From assembly GCA_949751835.1 (NCBI GenBank), contig CATKHK010000074.1:169532-233531 (forward strand): a DNA stretch of 64,000 bases, read 5' to 3'. Positions 51,958 to 63,972 of this stretch are shown here, piece by piece (positions within the stretch are counted from its first letter, which is position 1; each line of letters opens with the position of its first letter). The position numbers and the translations under genes were made by a program. Below the pieces are notes generated by a model. That model worked only from the letters and a program-made list of their open reading frames with translations. It was not told where the DNA came from and did no database searches. The DNA is from Blepharisma japonicum (Eukaryota; Ciliophora; Heterotrichea; Heterotrichida; Blepharismidae).

Positions 51958-54189
51958 ATGGAGCGGGATTTTGCTTTCCCTTTTGAACCTTATTCAATAC
52001 AGCTCGATTTTATGAATCGGCTTTATGATACGCTAAATAACTGTAAAGCAGGTATTTTTGAAAGCCCTACAGGCACTGGAAAATCTTTAAGTATCATTTG
52101 TGCAGCTTTTAAATGGCTTAGAGAGAACCAAGCTTCATCTCCTGATTCCCAGCAAACCAGCTATTCTAATAGTCAGGCATGGCTAAGAGAAATTGATGCT
52201 ACTGAAAAAGACAATCGAATAAAAGAAGCTAAAGCTTCAAGTGAAGCGACAATTCAGCCAGCTAAAAAAGCTTTAAAAAAGAGCCCATCTGACACAATTC
52301 ACAGTAATCTAATTCCTGAAAATTTGCTCTTAATTAACGAAAACAGCACTGAATCCTCAAAAAACGTTGAAATGATCCCAATTCCAAGCTTTGTTCCACC
52401 CAGAATTCTCTATACAAGTCGTACTCATTCACAACTAGACCAATTCATTGGAGAAATTAAGCGCACTAAGTGAGGTCGTGGCGAAGATAAGATTCGCGTC
52501 ATTCGAATAGGATCAAGAAACCATTTATGCATCAATGAGCATTTATCAAAGTACAAGAAAAGTGGCGCCATCAATTATAAATGTAAAGAACTTATTGACC
52601 CAGATAACACAAGGTCTGAGTGTGTTTGACATCAGGGGCAAAATAAAGTTTCAGAATTCGCATTGTCGAATGTTTCGGATATAGAAGACCTAATTCGATA
52701 TGGACAGGAAAATATTGGCTGTCCATATTATGGAGCCAGAAGCTCTCTTACTAATGCAGAAGTGATTGTAGCTCCTTATGCGTCAATTTTGAATAAACAA
52801 GTAAGAGAAGGAATCGGAATTTGCCTAGATAATGTGATTTTAATTGTCGATGAGGCCCATAACTTGATAGAATCTATTATAGATTCCTACTCTGCCACAT
52901 TGACCAAAAACCAGATCGAGCAGAGCTTAAGAAATCTTTCGAATTATTTTAATCGATATCAAAATAGGATGAGTCCAAGGTCTACTATGTATATCAAGCA
53001 AATTTTGAAAATTTTGGTCAGTTTAGGAGATTTTATGAATGCCAGGATAAGGGCCAAAATTAGTCATGTCACCCCAGTCGCAGATTTTCTTGTAGAAAGA
53101 GAACTCGTGGACTATGATTTCTATAGAATCATTGACTTTGTAGAGGAAATAGAGCTTACAAGAAAACTCACAGGTTTTGCTGAAAATATGGATTTTTCTC
53201 CTAGTGATTCTGCGTGTTTCCACTATTTCATGGAATTTGTAAGGTGCTTTGGGACTGATCCCAAAGACTCAAGAATACTGTTTGAACTTGAAGATAATGT
53301 TCCTGTAATAAAATATTTGCTACTTAACCCAAAAATACCTTTCCAATCAATGCTGAATGAAGCAAGATGTGTGATACTAGCTGGAGGAACGATAGAACCA
53401 ATCGATGAATTTATGCAGCTTTTCAGTGACACTCCTAGAGAAAAGATTGCACGATTCTCATGTGGACACGTGATTCCAAAGGAAAACCTTTTGGTCTCGA
53501 TTGTTTCATATGGAGAAAGTGGAAATTCCTTCAGATTTACTTATCAGAGCAGAGATAACGATATAATGCTGACTGACTTATGTAAGCTGCTTCTAGATGT
53601 TAGCCTCTCAGTGCCACATGGAGTAGTTGTTTTTTTGCCCTCATTTTCTTTCTTATTGAAATTAAAAAACTACTTGCAAGACAATAATTATTCCTCACAA
53701 ATTCAAGCTCACAAAATGTTATTTTTTGATAACCGAAATGAAAATAATATGCTGGATCAATTTTCCCAAGAAGCTAAAAAAGGAGGAGCTATTTTGTTTG
53801 CTGTAGTTAGAGGAAAATTGAGTGAAGGGATTAATTTTAATGATGAGCTTGGAAGATGTGTAATTATGGTTGGTCTCCCTTATCTAAATGTTAATGACAT
53901 AGAAGTTAAAGAAAAAATGAAATTTTTGGACTCAAAGAGAAGCGACTTTAATGGCAGAAAATTTTATGAAATGAATTGTCATAAAGCAATAAATCAATCA
54001 ATTGGCAGAGCGATTCGGCATAGAAATGATTATGCCGTCATTCTGCTGGTAGATCAAAGACATAATATGATAAAAAGACCTTTATGAATGAGGAGTAATT
54101 GGCTTGAAAGAGTAGAAAGGGCTAAGGATGTTATGAACTGCATTCGTGGATTTTTCGAAAATAAGAAAATTTTTCAGATAATTAAATAA
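51958..54189 (+). CDS. DDX11: DDX11/CHL1-type FeS DNA helicase
   Basis: 743 residues through TGA (52471, 52627, 54085) to TAA. The N-terminus F-P-F-E-P-Y-S-I-Q-x-x-F-M and [11 protein letters not shown] (Walker A) are diagnostic. FeS-cluster cysteines lie around H-L-C-I-N, K-C-K-E-L, S-E-C-V-W and G-C-P-Y-Y. Further motifs are V-D-E-A-H-N-L (DEAH), then G-K-L-S-E-G-I-N-F and [12 protein letters not shown]. The helicase acts in sister-chromatid cohesion and replication repair. Somewhat shorter than the human protein (about 900) but all motifs are present. Confidence 0.93.
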
Positions 54190-55199
54190 TTAGTTTTATA
54201 ATTTATTGTTATTATAATAATTACTTGTAGTTTGCTTGTTTTATGCAATTATCTAGAAAAAGAAGAAGTTTCAAGTGCGATAAAGCTTTCCAATTCAAAG
54301 GATCTTTTTATTTTTTTGAAAGGAATAAGAATAGCACAGCCAAAGCTATTAAATTCTATCTAGATGAAATCGTTGATTGCATTAGCTCAAATGCCAGCAT
54401 AATTATTACAAGTACCATAGTGCAATTTGATTCACAAGAAAATTTATTTTGCTAAGCAATATTGAATAAGCAATGTAGATTTTATCCTTAAGAGCAAACT
54501 GATCTTATCTTCGAGCTAATTGGTGTTTTAAGAGCTGCCAAAATTCAGTTTTAATTATTACTTTTAATTGCTTTGTATCTCGACTGCATTAAGCTTTAAT
54601 CTTTTAAGAGTCTTATTAAATGTTTCAATTTGCTATATTTAAATCTTTACTTAAAATGCTTTAAAAGAAAGGGGTATGAAATTAAAATAACAGAAAAGTC
54701 TGAGTTAGGTTTATCAAAAAAAAATGTTCAATTTTGTATTTGCGGAATTTATTGATAAATTTATATTTTATGTTTATATTTATAAGAAATCACTTAGAAA
54801 CGTCTTTTGTTTTTCAGAATTTATATATATGCATACATATCTACTAAAAATTATTATTTCAAACATAAAATCACCATACGCAATTATATACTCGGTAAAT
54901 GTCTGTTGTATGAGTAATTCTCACATAAAGGGAGGTTTCTTGGCTTTGAAATTTGTATATATTTTTATGATTGTAAATAATTTTATATCTTTCATAGAGC
55001 TGCTATTTACAATCTTGAACTTTTATATTTTTATTATTAAAATGAAACTTTTTGTTGGTATTAACCAATATTTTATTCTTAGCCAATTATTTCAAATACA
55101 TCATTGTCCTGATCTCATTTTAGCTAGAATTATAATAAAAACTAGAATAGTAAATTGGCTAAAACTTCATTGATTGTCAATAACTCTTTAATAAAGAAG
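54190..55199. other. AT-rich region with two doubtful frames
   Basis: A 70-residue frame (54243-54455) begins M-Q-L-S-R-K-R-R-S-F and might be a small gene. A 155-residue frame (54724-55191 with TGA as Trp) is made mostly of Phe, Ile, Leu, Tyr and Asn as AT-rich DNA gives by chance. Neither has a recognisable domain. Confidence 0.4.
54243..54455 (+). CDS. possible 70-residue ORF
   Basis: ATG to TAA, basic N-terminus (R-K-R-R-S-F-K-C-D-K) and a helix-like middle (A-I-K-F-Y-L-D-E-I-V-D-C-I). It lies 53 bp after the helicase gene. No homologue known to me. Confidence 0.28.
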   Translation: MQLSRKRRSFKCDKAFQFKGSFYFFERNKNSTAKAIKFYLDEIVDCISSNASIIITSTIVQFDSQENLFC

Positions 55200-56100
55200 A
55201 TTATAAATTATACAAAGTAGCTATGACTCCTACGGTGGCGAATATTAATCAGATAGTAGCGATATCTGGTGCTTTGATGAAATAGAACTCCTGGAAGAAG
55301 AGATAAACTATTAGAAGATGAACTAGAAGGCGAAAGAATTGTAGATATTTGGAAAGAAAGTTGGAGATGAAGTAAAGATAATGAAGAATCTGCTCGCGGA
55401 CCAGTAAGGAGAAAAATTAGATTATGAAGATTTGATACTGGAAGCAGGGTTTAGATTAATGATACGCGATTTGGGAGTAAAGTAAATTGAAGATAATGAG
55501 TTGAGAAGTCGAATGGGATAGTAGAATAAAGAAAATGAAATTGAAGAGAAATAGGAAAGGAACGCAAGGAAAGAAAATGGCAAAAAAACATAAAAGGTAC
55601 AACTAACCAAAAGAACTAGCGATCAAAATTTTAGGAGAAAAAGCAATAGTAGGGCACAAACGAGCGAATCAACAATAATTGCAGCAGTAAACACTTAAAA
55701 AAATGCACCAAAATACACCAAAATACATTAGTAAACTCATCAGCAGGTGAATTATCAAAGCAAAGAAAGAATATCTATGAATACACTTCAGAATTACCAA
55801 CAAGCGCTTCAGCAAAAGGGACCAAAGTGTATGCCAGCAAAATTTCCTGCAAGTGTGTCAACAAACGTACTATCAATGAGAAAATGAATTCGCCAAAAAT
55901 ACATATCAAAAACTTCGCCTATGAAAAAGCTCAAAGAAAGCAAAAAGGAGCCATAAGACTTCTTCGGAGACTTCGCGCCTCTTAATAAACTATAGCCATA
56001 GTCAATGCCTCTTGAATTTTCACTCCACAAATATACCAACAGGCTAATTGTAGCCCAGCAAAAAATTATATGGATAGGCTTTAAAAATCCAGCTGCTTGA
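55200..56100 (+). pseudogene. broken coding-like stretch, origin unknown
   Basis: Base composition changes abruptly to purine-rich and less AT-rich. In all three plus-strand frames protein-like segments appear, each closed by TAA/TAG: an acidic stretch near 55217-55300 (D-S-Y-G-G-E-Y, then E-L-L-E-E-E-I), and two overlapping open frames of about 110 codons near 55650-56045. No single frame gives a gene even with 15-16-nt introns removed. The likeliest explanation is a decayed gene. Confidence 0.35.
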
Positions 56101-57500
56101 ATAAAATTTAGAGCAGCATAATAAAACTTAAAATTTAACTATAAAAATAATACAATTATTTTCTTTTAATTATTGGATTAATTTTTATCAGGCAAAATGG
56201 AAGAAATAGGCGGCAACTTATAGATAATTATTTCAACAAATATGAAGATAAGAAGGTCTTTTAAGACTTATAATTTAAAGGTAAAAATGGTTTAATTTTG
56301 ACATAAAATTATTTTAAGTTCAATGGCTTTACAATTGAGCCTGTAAAAGTGAACAAGGTGGAAGCTGGAAACAACTCAATCTTAAAATAATTTTAAAGCA
56401 ATAAGAAAAATACAGTTTAGACAAATAAAGACAGCTGTCATCTTAATATAATAGAATACGTTGCGTTTAAAGAGAATTTGTAATTCAAAACTTAAATGTT
56501 TTAGCAGTGGAATCGATTTTAGAAGAGTTATAATACGCACTAATTTATCTCTAAAATATATTAAAAATATAGAGGCTACCTGTTATGCGTCTAAGCACCA
56601 ATTAGCAGTTGCTTAAAGGCTGAAGCTTAAGAGTACTCATTTTTATAATATTATGGAGATTTTTAGAAGAGTTTGGTTTTTTGATGATTTGATCTATAAT
56701 ATTTATTGGCAAACATTTTGAAAAGCATACTTTACAAACATTTTTATTAAATTATTCATTGCATTTAGTTTTCAGCATAAGACTTTACTCTTTTGATTAT
56801 ATGGAATTTATTAATTTTAGAATGCAAACTTTAAATTGTTTTTAAAATAAATCACAAGCTAATTGGATATTAATATTCCACATTAATACGAGCAAATTTT
56901 TTTATTATTGGAGGTTAGTAAATGATTCAAAAATAATAAAGTAAAATTTAATAAATGTGAAACTATTAATCTTTAAATTGTTATAAGACAATAAAAATAA
57001 TGTTTGAGGCATCTGATATGAAAATGATCAGTAATTAAAACATCGATGCTATTATTAAAATAATTCAAAATTGCAATTTGAATTTAATGAAGTTTAGTTA
57101 ACTTTAGCATTTCAATAGCAAATCATTATGAAAAGCAATTGAGTCTGATGACAATTTATAAATAGACTTTGATCATCCCCTTTATGTAGATATGCTGAAA
57201 AGAATTTTAAATCAATTTCGACCTTTGTAAAATTGCCATCTGACTACTTTGATTTTTTGCTATTTTTCAAAGCAGAGGCATGCATCAAAATATAGTTCAT
57301 ATTTAAAAATAAGATAATTAATCTAAACTTTTAGGCCAATCGAAAAGTTAAGGCCTGCTTCAAGATCATAAAACCTAAATCCATGATACAGAAATTTTAA
57401 TTTTTTTGACGTAAAAGTATGCTCAAAAATGCTTGAACAGATATTGTCTTTTAACTTATCTCTCTAAGTTTCGAAAGTAAAAAAAATAATCGATATTAAA
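56101..57500. other. gene-free AT-rich region
   Basis: About 1.4 kb. No convincing frame, RNA or repeat found. Confidence 0.5.
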
Positions 57501-58543
57501 ATGAAAAAGTTTTTCAAAAAAGTTGAGAGAGAAACAAGAAGAGTTGACCGTCAGGTTAAAAACTTGTTGCATATCCAGAAGATATTAGAAAATTACATGC
57601 GAAGCTTGATACTGTCACAAATAAAATTGAAGACTTAGATAATGAAAGGCATTGACGAAGATCGGAGATTGATTTTGGTGAATCAAGATATGAATATGAT
57701 CCAGAATTAAAAGAGCTTGAAAATAGTGTGAAGTCACTAAGCTATAGAGAATTAATTGAGTTAAACGAAAAGATTGAGAATTCTAAATTCCCTTTCAACA
57801 TTAGTAGCATATCTCGCCCATATGAAAAAAGCGAAATAGTCTGTAAAGAGATGAAATTAAGAGAGGGTAGGATATTTGATCACATAGAAATTCCAAAAAT
57901 GGTCGAAATTTATAACACAGATTTAAGCTACTATAAGAGCATTGAAGGCAAGTGTTTGAGTTTATTAGAGCAGGAGAACGGGGTTTCTAAAGTTAGTGCG
58001 TTAAAAGAAGGATATAAAAAAGATAAAGTCGCTTCAAAAATTATTAATGATATACTTCTTGAAGAAGGAAAGCGCTTTTCGAAGCAAATGGATGAACAGC
58101 GAGCATTGAGGATTAGAAATAAGCTGCTTTTAAAAGATGATAATGAATTAGCTTCATATCAGACTAAAAAACATAATGATGAGCAGATAAGAGAATTAGT
58201 TAGAGAAGAAATGCAGTGTAGATGAGAAGAAAAAAACATTAATCTGCAGCTAAACCAAAAATTAACAAAAATAATAGACTCATACCAGGAAAAGGTGGTT
58301 AACAGTCAGCTGAAAAAACTAGTAAACGACTGTATTGATGAGGAGGCTGTTCAAGAAATGCATCGAATCCGTCATCCAGAAGAATTTAAGCTAGAAAAGA
58401 CTAAAGCTTCAGCCTCAGCTTCCAAGGATGATAAAGAAAGAGGGTCTTTAAGAATAGACCCGTCGAAGAGAGTTCAAAGCATTCATGAAAATGATATTTT
58501 GCAAGATTCAATCCATAGGAGAGATGAGTGTGTGCTATTTTAA
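57501..58543 (+). CDS. coiled-coil protein with an apparent frameshift
   Basis: The C-terminal frame (to TAA at 58543, with TGA as Trp at 57654 and 58223) codes for about 325 charged, helical residues. Upstream, an ATG at 57501 opens a good frame (M-K-K-F-F-K-K-V-E-R-E-T-R-R-V-D) that is one base out of register. The frames meet at the A-run 57558-57562; one extra A there would join them into about 347 residues. No GT..AG intron of suitable length fits. Heptad-like repeats dominate, with an S-A-S-A-S stretch near the end. No family recognised. Either an assembly homopolymer error or a real shift. Confidence 0.6.
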
Positions 58544-58849
58544 TAGATATAATTCTTAAACCATTTCAAATCATAAAGGTCTAAAAATTCTTTTATTCTA
58601 AGGGAAAACGATATTAAGTAAAATTTTATAGCTTGACTCTGAAACATCATTTAGATTTATTTCTTTTTATATTTCCAATAATTCAATTTAACTATATACT
58701 AGCCTTAAGCTAAAATGTAATGCAAAACCTTTTTAAAGTCAATTTAATAACTGAGATGCCCATACAGTATATAAATAGTGCCCATGTTAAATTTATGAAG
58801 CTAGATACCTTCAGATAGTTGGATTTTCTACAAAATAATGGTTTTTGTA
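58544..58849. other. intergenic
   Basis: AT-rich spacer, nothing recognised. Confidence 0.45.
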
Positions 58850-61800
58850 ATGTTTTCAAAATGGATTGCAGTTAATCTACTTCTTCTCTCTTGATGCCAT
58901 GCAAATCAGAATTTCCGTGCAAAAGGATTGAATTTAGAATTAAACTCTGTAGACTCTAATCAAGAATTTCTCTATGCAGCAAGAAGATTGGAAGACTGTG
59001 GACAATATTGTGCTAATTGCGATTCTTTTTCGTGCTCTCAATGCATTTTACCAAATCAAATGATATTCGATCCAAACGACCCTTCTAAATGCATTTGCTC
59101 CAGTGGGGTTTACTGCCATGATCAAAATTTGTGTGTTACCTCCTGCAGCTCTGGCTATTATTTTTATTGTAATTCTGCCAGCTATGGATGCCTTGCTTGT
59201 GGAGAGAAATGCAAAACTTGCTCTTCATATGAGTCTTGCTCAGAATGCACCCAATCCGATAGAATGCATGTTGTTGGTTCTCTAGGAAACTGTGTATGCA
59301 ATGAAGGTTACACAAGCAACCCAAATGATAATAGCCAATGCGTAAGCTGTCCAAAATTGTGCTCTACATGCTTAAGTTTGACACAATGCACAGTTTGCCA
59401 AGAAAATGCAGAACTCGGCAGCGATTTACTATGCACATGTAAAAATGGGTATTACTTGAATAGCTCAAATAAATGCATAGCTACCTGCAACCTTCTCTGC
59501 ACTTCCTGCAGTGAAAATGATGGGAATTTTTGCTATGGATGTGTATCAAATGCTGAGCTAAAGAGCAATTCCTGCTCCTGCACTGATAACTCCTATTTTG
59601 ATCTTCAAACTCTGGCCTGTAGTTGCGGATATGGATATTATTTGTCTAACAGTAAATGCGTCATATGCAAAAAATATTTATCAAATGCGCAGATTAGTGG
59701 CGCTTTCTTTTCTTCTTCTATGAGTTTTATATATGTTGTCTTTTATGTAAATGTTGATACAACAACTGATTCGGCATGTGATAAAATGCTGTTTGATTCC
59801 TCTTTAGGAAAAATGGGTAAAAATCCAATTTGTGCATGGACTGATTCCAGAACTTTAAAGATTTCCTTAGGATTAGATTTTACACAGAGAACTGATGAAA
59901 TCTTATTAAATGGATTGTATATACTTAAAAGTGGAGAAGACAAATGTACATTAGATTACGAGCCACTAATAGTCAAACCCCAGCTTGAAGGAAAAATATA
60001 CCCTAAAGCAATTTTATCGGGCCCTTCTTATTTTTCTGTTTGTGGCATCGATCCTCTTATATTCTCTGTAGACCTATCAACTGGGTTTATTGGCTCATCT
60101 TTTAATTATCAATGGAGTGCGGTTTTGAGCCCAACGAATTCATTAGTGTCATCAAAAATAGCAGAGAGCAAAGAACCTACAATTTATATTTCTCAGCTCT
60201 GATTCAATTCCGATACACCCGTGACTGAATTAAACACAACTATAGTCATTACAAATGTACTGGGATTATCCAGCAACTTTACGATGACTACCAAAATTGT
60301 GAAAGAGAACACCTTTTCAGTCCAGTTTGACCAGGGTAGTAGCATGACAATAAAAGCCAGCGAGCAAGTTACATTAAAGCCACGAATTGTTCACATGTGT
60401 GGCGATTCTTCTGACAGCATCAGTTGAATTTGGACTTACCAGACACTAAATTCATCAAAATATCAGTCAATTCAAACTCTTGAAAGCACTTCTGACAAAT
60501 TCACAATATATCCTCATTTTCTTGAAGTAGGAATGGCTTATATTTTTATTGCAACTGCTTCTCAAGCTTCTAATGGTATAAATATTCTAGGAAATGCTTC
60601 TATTTCAATTCAGGTAACTGAATCTCCGCTATATCTTCAATTGTCAAGGTCCAGTGGAGATATTTCACCAAATATAGATTTAAAGCTGAGTGCTGATAAG
60701 TCATTTGATCCTGATTCTCAATCATCAACTATATTCTACGATTTCTCTTGCAATAATCATGCAGACGGATCAGAATGTTTGGATTCAAATGGCGACAAAT
60801 TGCTCGCTTCAAATGATTTTTCAAGTACTTTAATTCCTTCATCAAGGCTAGTAAAGGGCGCCCGGTGGGATATTAAAGCAAGAATTTATAGAGATGAAAG
60901 ATCAGAGTCGAAAGAAATTTCTATCCATGTTCTTAACCAAAATTCTAGTATAGCAGTTGAAATTCCTACTGATAATTTAATGATCAATAATCAGCAAGTA
61001 AATATATTTTCAGCTGCAGTCTCAGCAAGCCAAGGCTCTGAGTTGTGATGGAGCCAGGTTTCGGGAAGAAGTGTTAAACTTTCTCCTAATAATTTGCCCA
61101 CTATTTCTTTTCCAGCTTACACTTTCAATGAAGGAGAGACATATATCTTTCAAGTATTTGTATTAGAAAATTCTGTTATCTATCATTCTATGTTGAACAT
61201 TACCACTAATTTGGGTGCCGTTTGCAGAGAGTCCACATCAATTGTCCCTGATTCAGGGAGAGCATTATATGATTTTTTTACAATTTCAATATTTGGTTGT
61301 TATGATCGTGACGAAAGTAATTATCCTCTATATTACACATTCCAAGATGCCTGAAATGGACTAAACTATACACTTGGATATGCATCTCAAAGCAATAAAA
61401 TCATCACTTATTTATTTTCTGGGAGCAATGCGATTAATGCTCACGTGTGTGATCAACTACTAACTTGCTCAGACTATCCGATGGAAGTTTTTGTAAATCC
61501 ATATGACGAAAGACTTTGGCAAAACTCTTCATTAGCATATGCATATTGAAAAAGCACGATTGATTCTGATAATATTCTATCCTCTATCGTACTCTTTTGT
61601 AGTATGTCTATTATCGATTCATATTTATTTAATCAAATGTGGAACGATCTGCAGAAATATGTAAAAAGTAATATAGTCAACAGTGGTTTATTGAGTTTGG
61701 TTCTCGACGCTGTGCTTTCTTTAACGCACCAAACAAATTTAATGAATATTGATTTCTATGATAGTATTTTCAAATTGCTTGGAGAAATTTTAATTAATAA

Positions 61801-63364
61801 CCCATCGTTAGCTCCTACAGCTCAGGATGTCAAAAAAGTTGTTTTAATTGGAGAAAATTATTTGATTTTTGGTAGAAATAGTAAATATCAAAATCAAATA
61901 TTTGAAAAGTACATTAGAAATGTAGACCAATTTTATAATCAATGAATAATTGCTTCCACAGTGCTTGATTTAGTAACTCAAAGCTCATTAGACGGAAGCC
62001 AAAATACAGAGCAAACCCTTATTTATAATTATAAAAATTTTCAAAGTAAGTGATTGAATTGAACCATGGATCTTGGAAACTCTGGGCTTATCAAATTCCC
62101 GTCATCACTTTCTTTCAACAACACAGATATTATTAATTTTAGAGTAACTTATTACAATAGCTCAAATGAGGACAGTCTTTATTTTGGCATAATTTCACTT
62201 GGATTTTCTAGTTCAGGGAACTATAACAATTTTACATTATCAACTTATAAGGAAACTGTTCTTCCTTATCAAACACTTCAATATCCTTTTACTATTGAAT
62301 TATTTATTTATAAAGATTTTCATCCTAATTGCTTTTTTTATAACGAAACCCAGGGAAATTGGACAAGCTCATATTGCAATATAACCAAAATTAGTAATTC
62401 AAGTTATGCTTTAACAGTCAGCCATCTATCTATGTATAAAATTTCAGAAGACCCAACAATTACTCCTCCTAAAGGCCCTGAAGAAAAAGAAAATAAGCAT
62501 AATTACGCTCCTGTCTTTATTCTTGTTGGCACTATAATCTCCCCTTTTATTCTGATTCCTATTTTAATGTTTTGTGATTTTATTCTCCATAAATGTATAG
62601 ATTTAAACAAAAAATCAAAAGATCACCGAGAAAACAGAAGTGAAATAAAAGATCAGGAGACAAACAGATTTCAAGGAAGCGTTGAGTCTCCAGAAACTGC
62701 TTATAGGAGAAGTAGTATTCGATCCCCTCAAGAAGATGTTGAAAATTGAACTGAAAATTCATTGGCTAAGCATAATAATGATGAGCAAGAGGAAGAAGAA
62801 AATCAAAAGTCCAAATGTAAAAAATTCGAGACCGTTCTTGAACAGCTGATTGAAGGGCATTTGGTATTTGGATTTCTAGTTTTATACAGATCTAATCTTT
62901 CTAGGCTTCTAAAGCTTTTTACCATCATGACAATAATTTTATTAGAATTATTTTTGGAAGGGCTTTTCTTCTATATTTACGAAGACACCCAAACTCTAAT
63001 AGCTAAATCTACACAGTCCTTGTTTGCTCGTTATAAAGCCGACTATTTTCTTTATACAATTTATGCACTTTTAATAACTTTTCCTATAGAAATACTCATG
63101 CTTATGACATTATGCATGGATTTTTTACCAAAAAGCTTTGGATTCATATTTTCTATTGCATTGGGGGCCATTCTGCTTACTGGATCCATTGTGGGAATCA
63201 TTATCCTTAACAACTTTTATCTTAGGCGCTCCTGATGTGGGTTTTGGGCGATTAGCTATTTATACGGAGCTTTAATAGAAATTTTTGGTATTCAAATAGT
63301 TTGGATGCTCTTCAGATACATTTTTGTTTATTATATACCAAAGATTAAAAATAAATCAGTATAA
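58850..63364 (+). CDS. polycystin-1-like receptor (Cys-rich, REJ-like ectodomain, GPS-like motif, about six TM)
   Basis: 1504 residues in one frame with TGA as Trp at over ten positions (58892, 60200, 60425, 61046, 61352, 61943, 62747, 63233 among them). Signal peptide 1-18. A furin/EGF-like cysteine-rich region covers about 45-270 with C-x2-C spacing. A long REJ-like ectodomain with many N-x-S/T sites follows (about 290-1150). A GPS-like segment with two Cys and S-H-L-S-M-Y lies near 1160-1205. The first TM is at about 1218-1245, then an acidic cytoplasmic loop, and about five more TM (1345-1500). Ciliates have families of such proteins. Fewer TM than polycystin-1 (11), and no PLAT domain seen. 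Confidence 0.78.
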
Positions 63365-63972
63365 TATTTTAATTTGTTATGGCATATCGAAGTAGTTAAT
63401 TTTAGCATTTAAATTTATAATAGATCATTTTTTATGTATTAATAAGATTCTAAGTTTGAAATATTGACCAAAATGTATATTATAATTAAATTGCAATAAT
63501 GCTTCACGATTATGTGATGCATTTATATTTACCCATGCTCTTATTTTCTTATAATAGGTCTTTCCTTAGCTTAAGTTAACTTAACCTAGGCATGATTTAT
63601 TAACCATTAAGAATACCACAGAATGAGGGGATTTAATCCTCCTAAATTCTACGAATAATGAAGAAACAGATAACTTGACTTGATGCCCAGCTTTCTATCA
63701 AAAAATGCTAAGTTAAGCTTCAACGTACAAATATATGATAATCATGAAGGGTTGCCAACAAAAAAAAAGGTAGGCTTTTTAATTCTGCCTTTTTACTGTC
63801 GAAAATACGGTGGTGTTTTTCTGCTTTTTTCCAGTAAAAAAACCGGACGGTTTTTCAAAAAGTTAGAATTGGGATAAATTCTTTTAATAAAAGGGGTAAT
63901 TAAAAAATAAAATAAAATTATAAAGTTATTAATTTATAATGATAATGTTATTATATTTAAGGAACAAAAAAC
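63365..63972. other. subtelomeric region
   Basis: About 600 bp, AT-rich. One doubtful frame (63683-63877) is listed separately. No subtelomeric satellite visible. Confidence 0.5.
63683..63877 (+). CDS. doubtful 64-residue subtelomeric ORF
   Basis: M-P-S-F-L-S-K-N-A-K to TAA, with a Lys-rich loop and hydrophobic pieces. It ends less than 100 bp before the telomere. No homologue known; may be chance. Confidence 0.22.
   Translation: MPSFLSKNAKLSFNVQIYDNHEGLPTKKKVGFLILPFYCRKYGGVFLLFSSKKTGRFFKKLELG

Noticed and set aside
54724-55191. A 155-residue ORF rich in Phe, Ile and Tyr.
   Set aside because: Composition matches AT-rich non-coding DNA, with no domain and no second copy; length is plausible by chance.
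55217-56096. A 290-codon frame with about sixteen UAR codons that looked like a Gln-rich ciliate protein.
   Set aside because: The other two plus-strand frames are also protein-like and partly fully open; the purine-rich composition makes any frame look charged. UAR frequency is not below chance.
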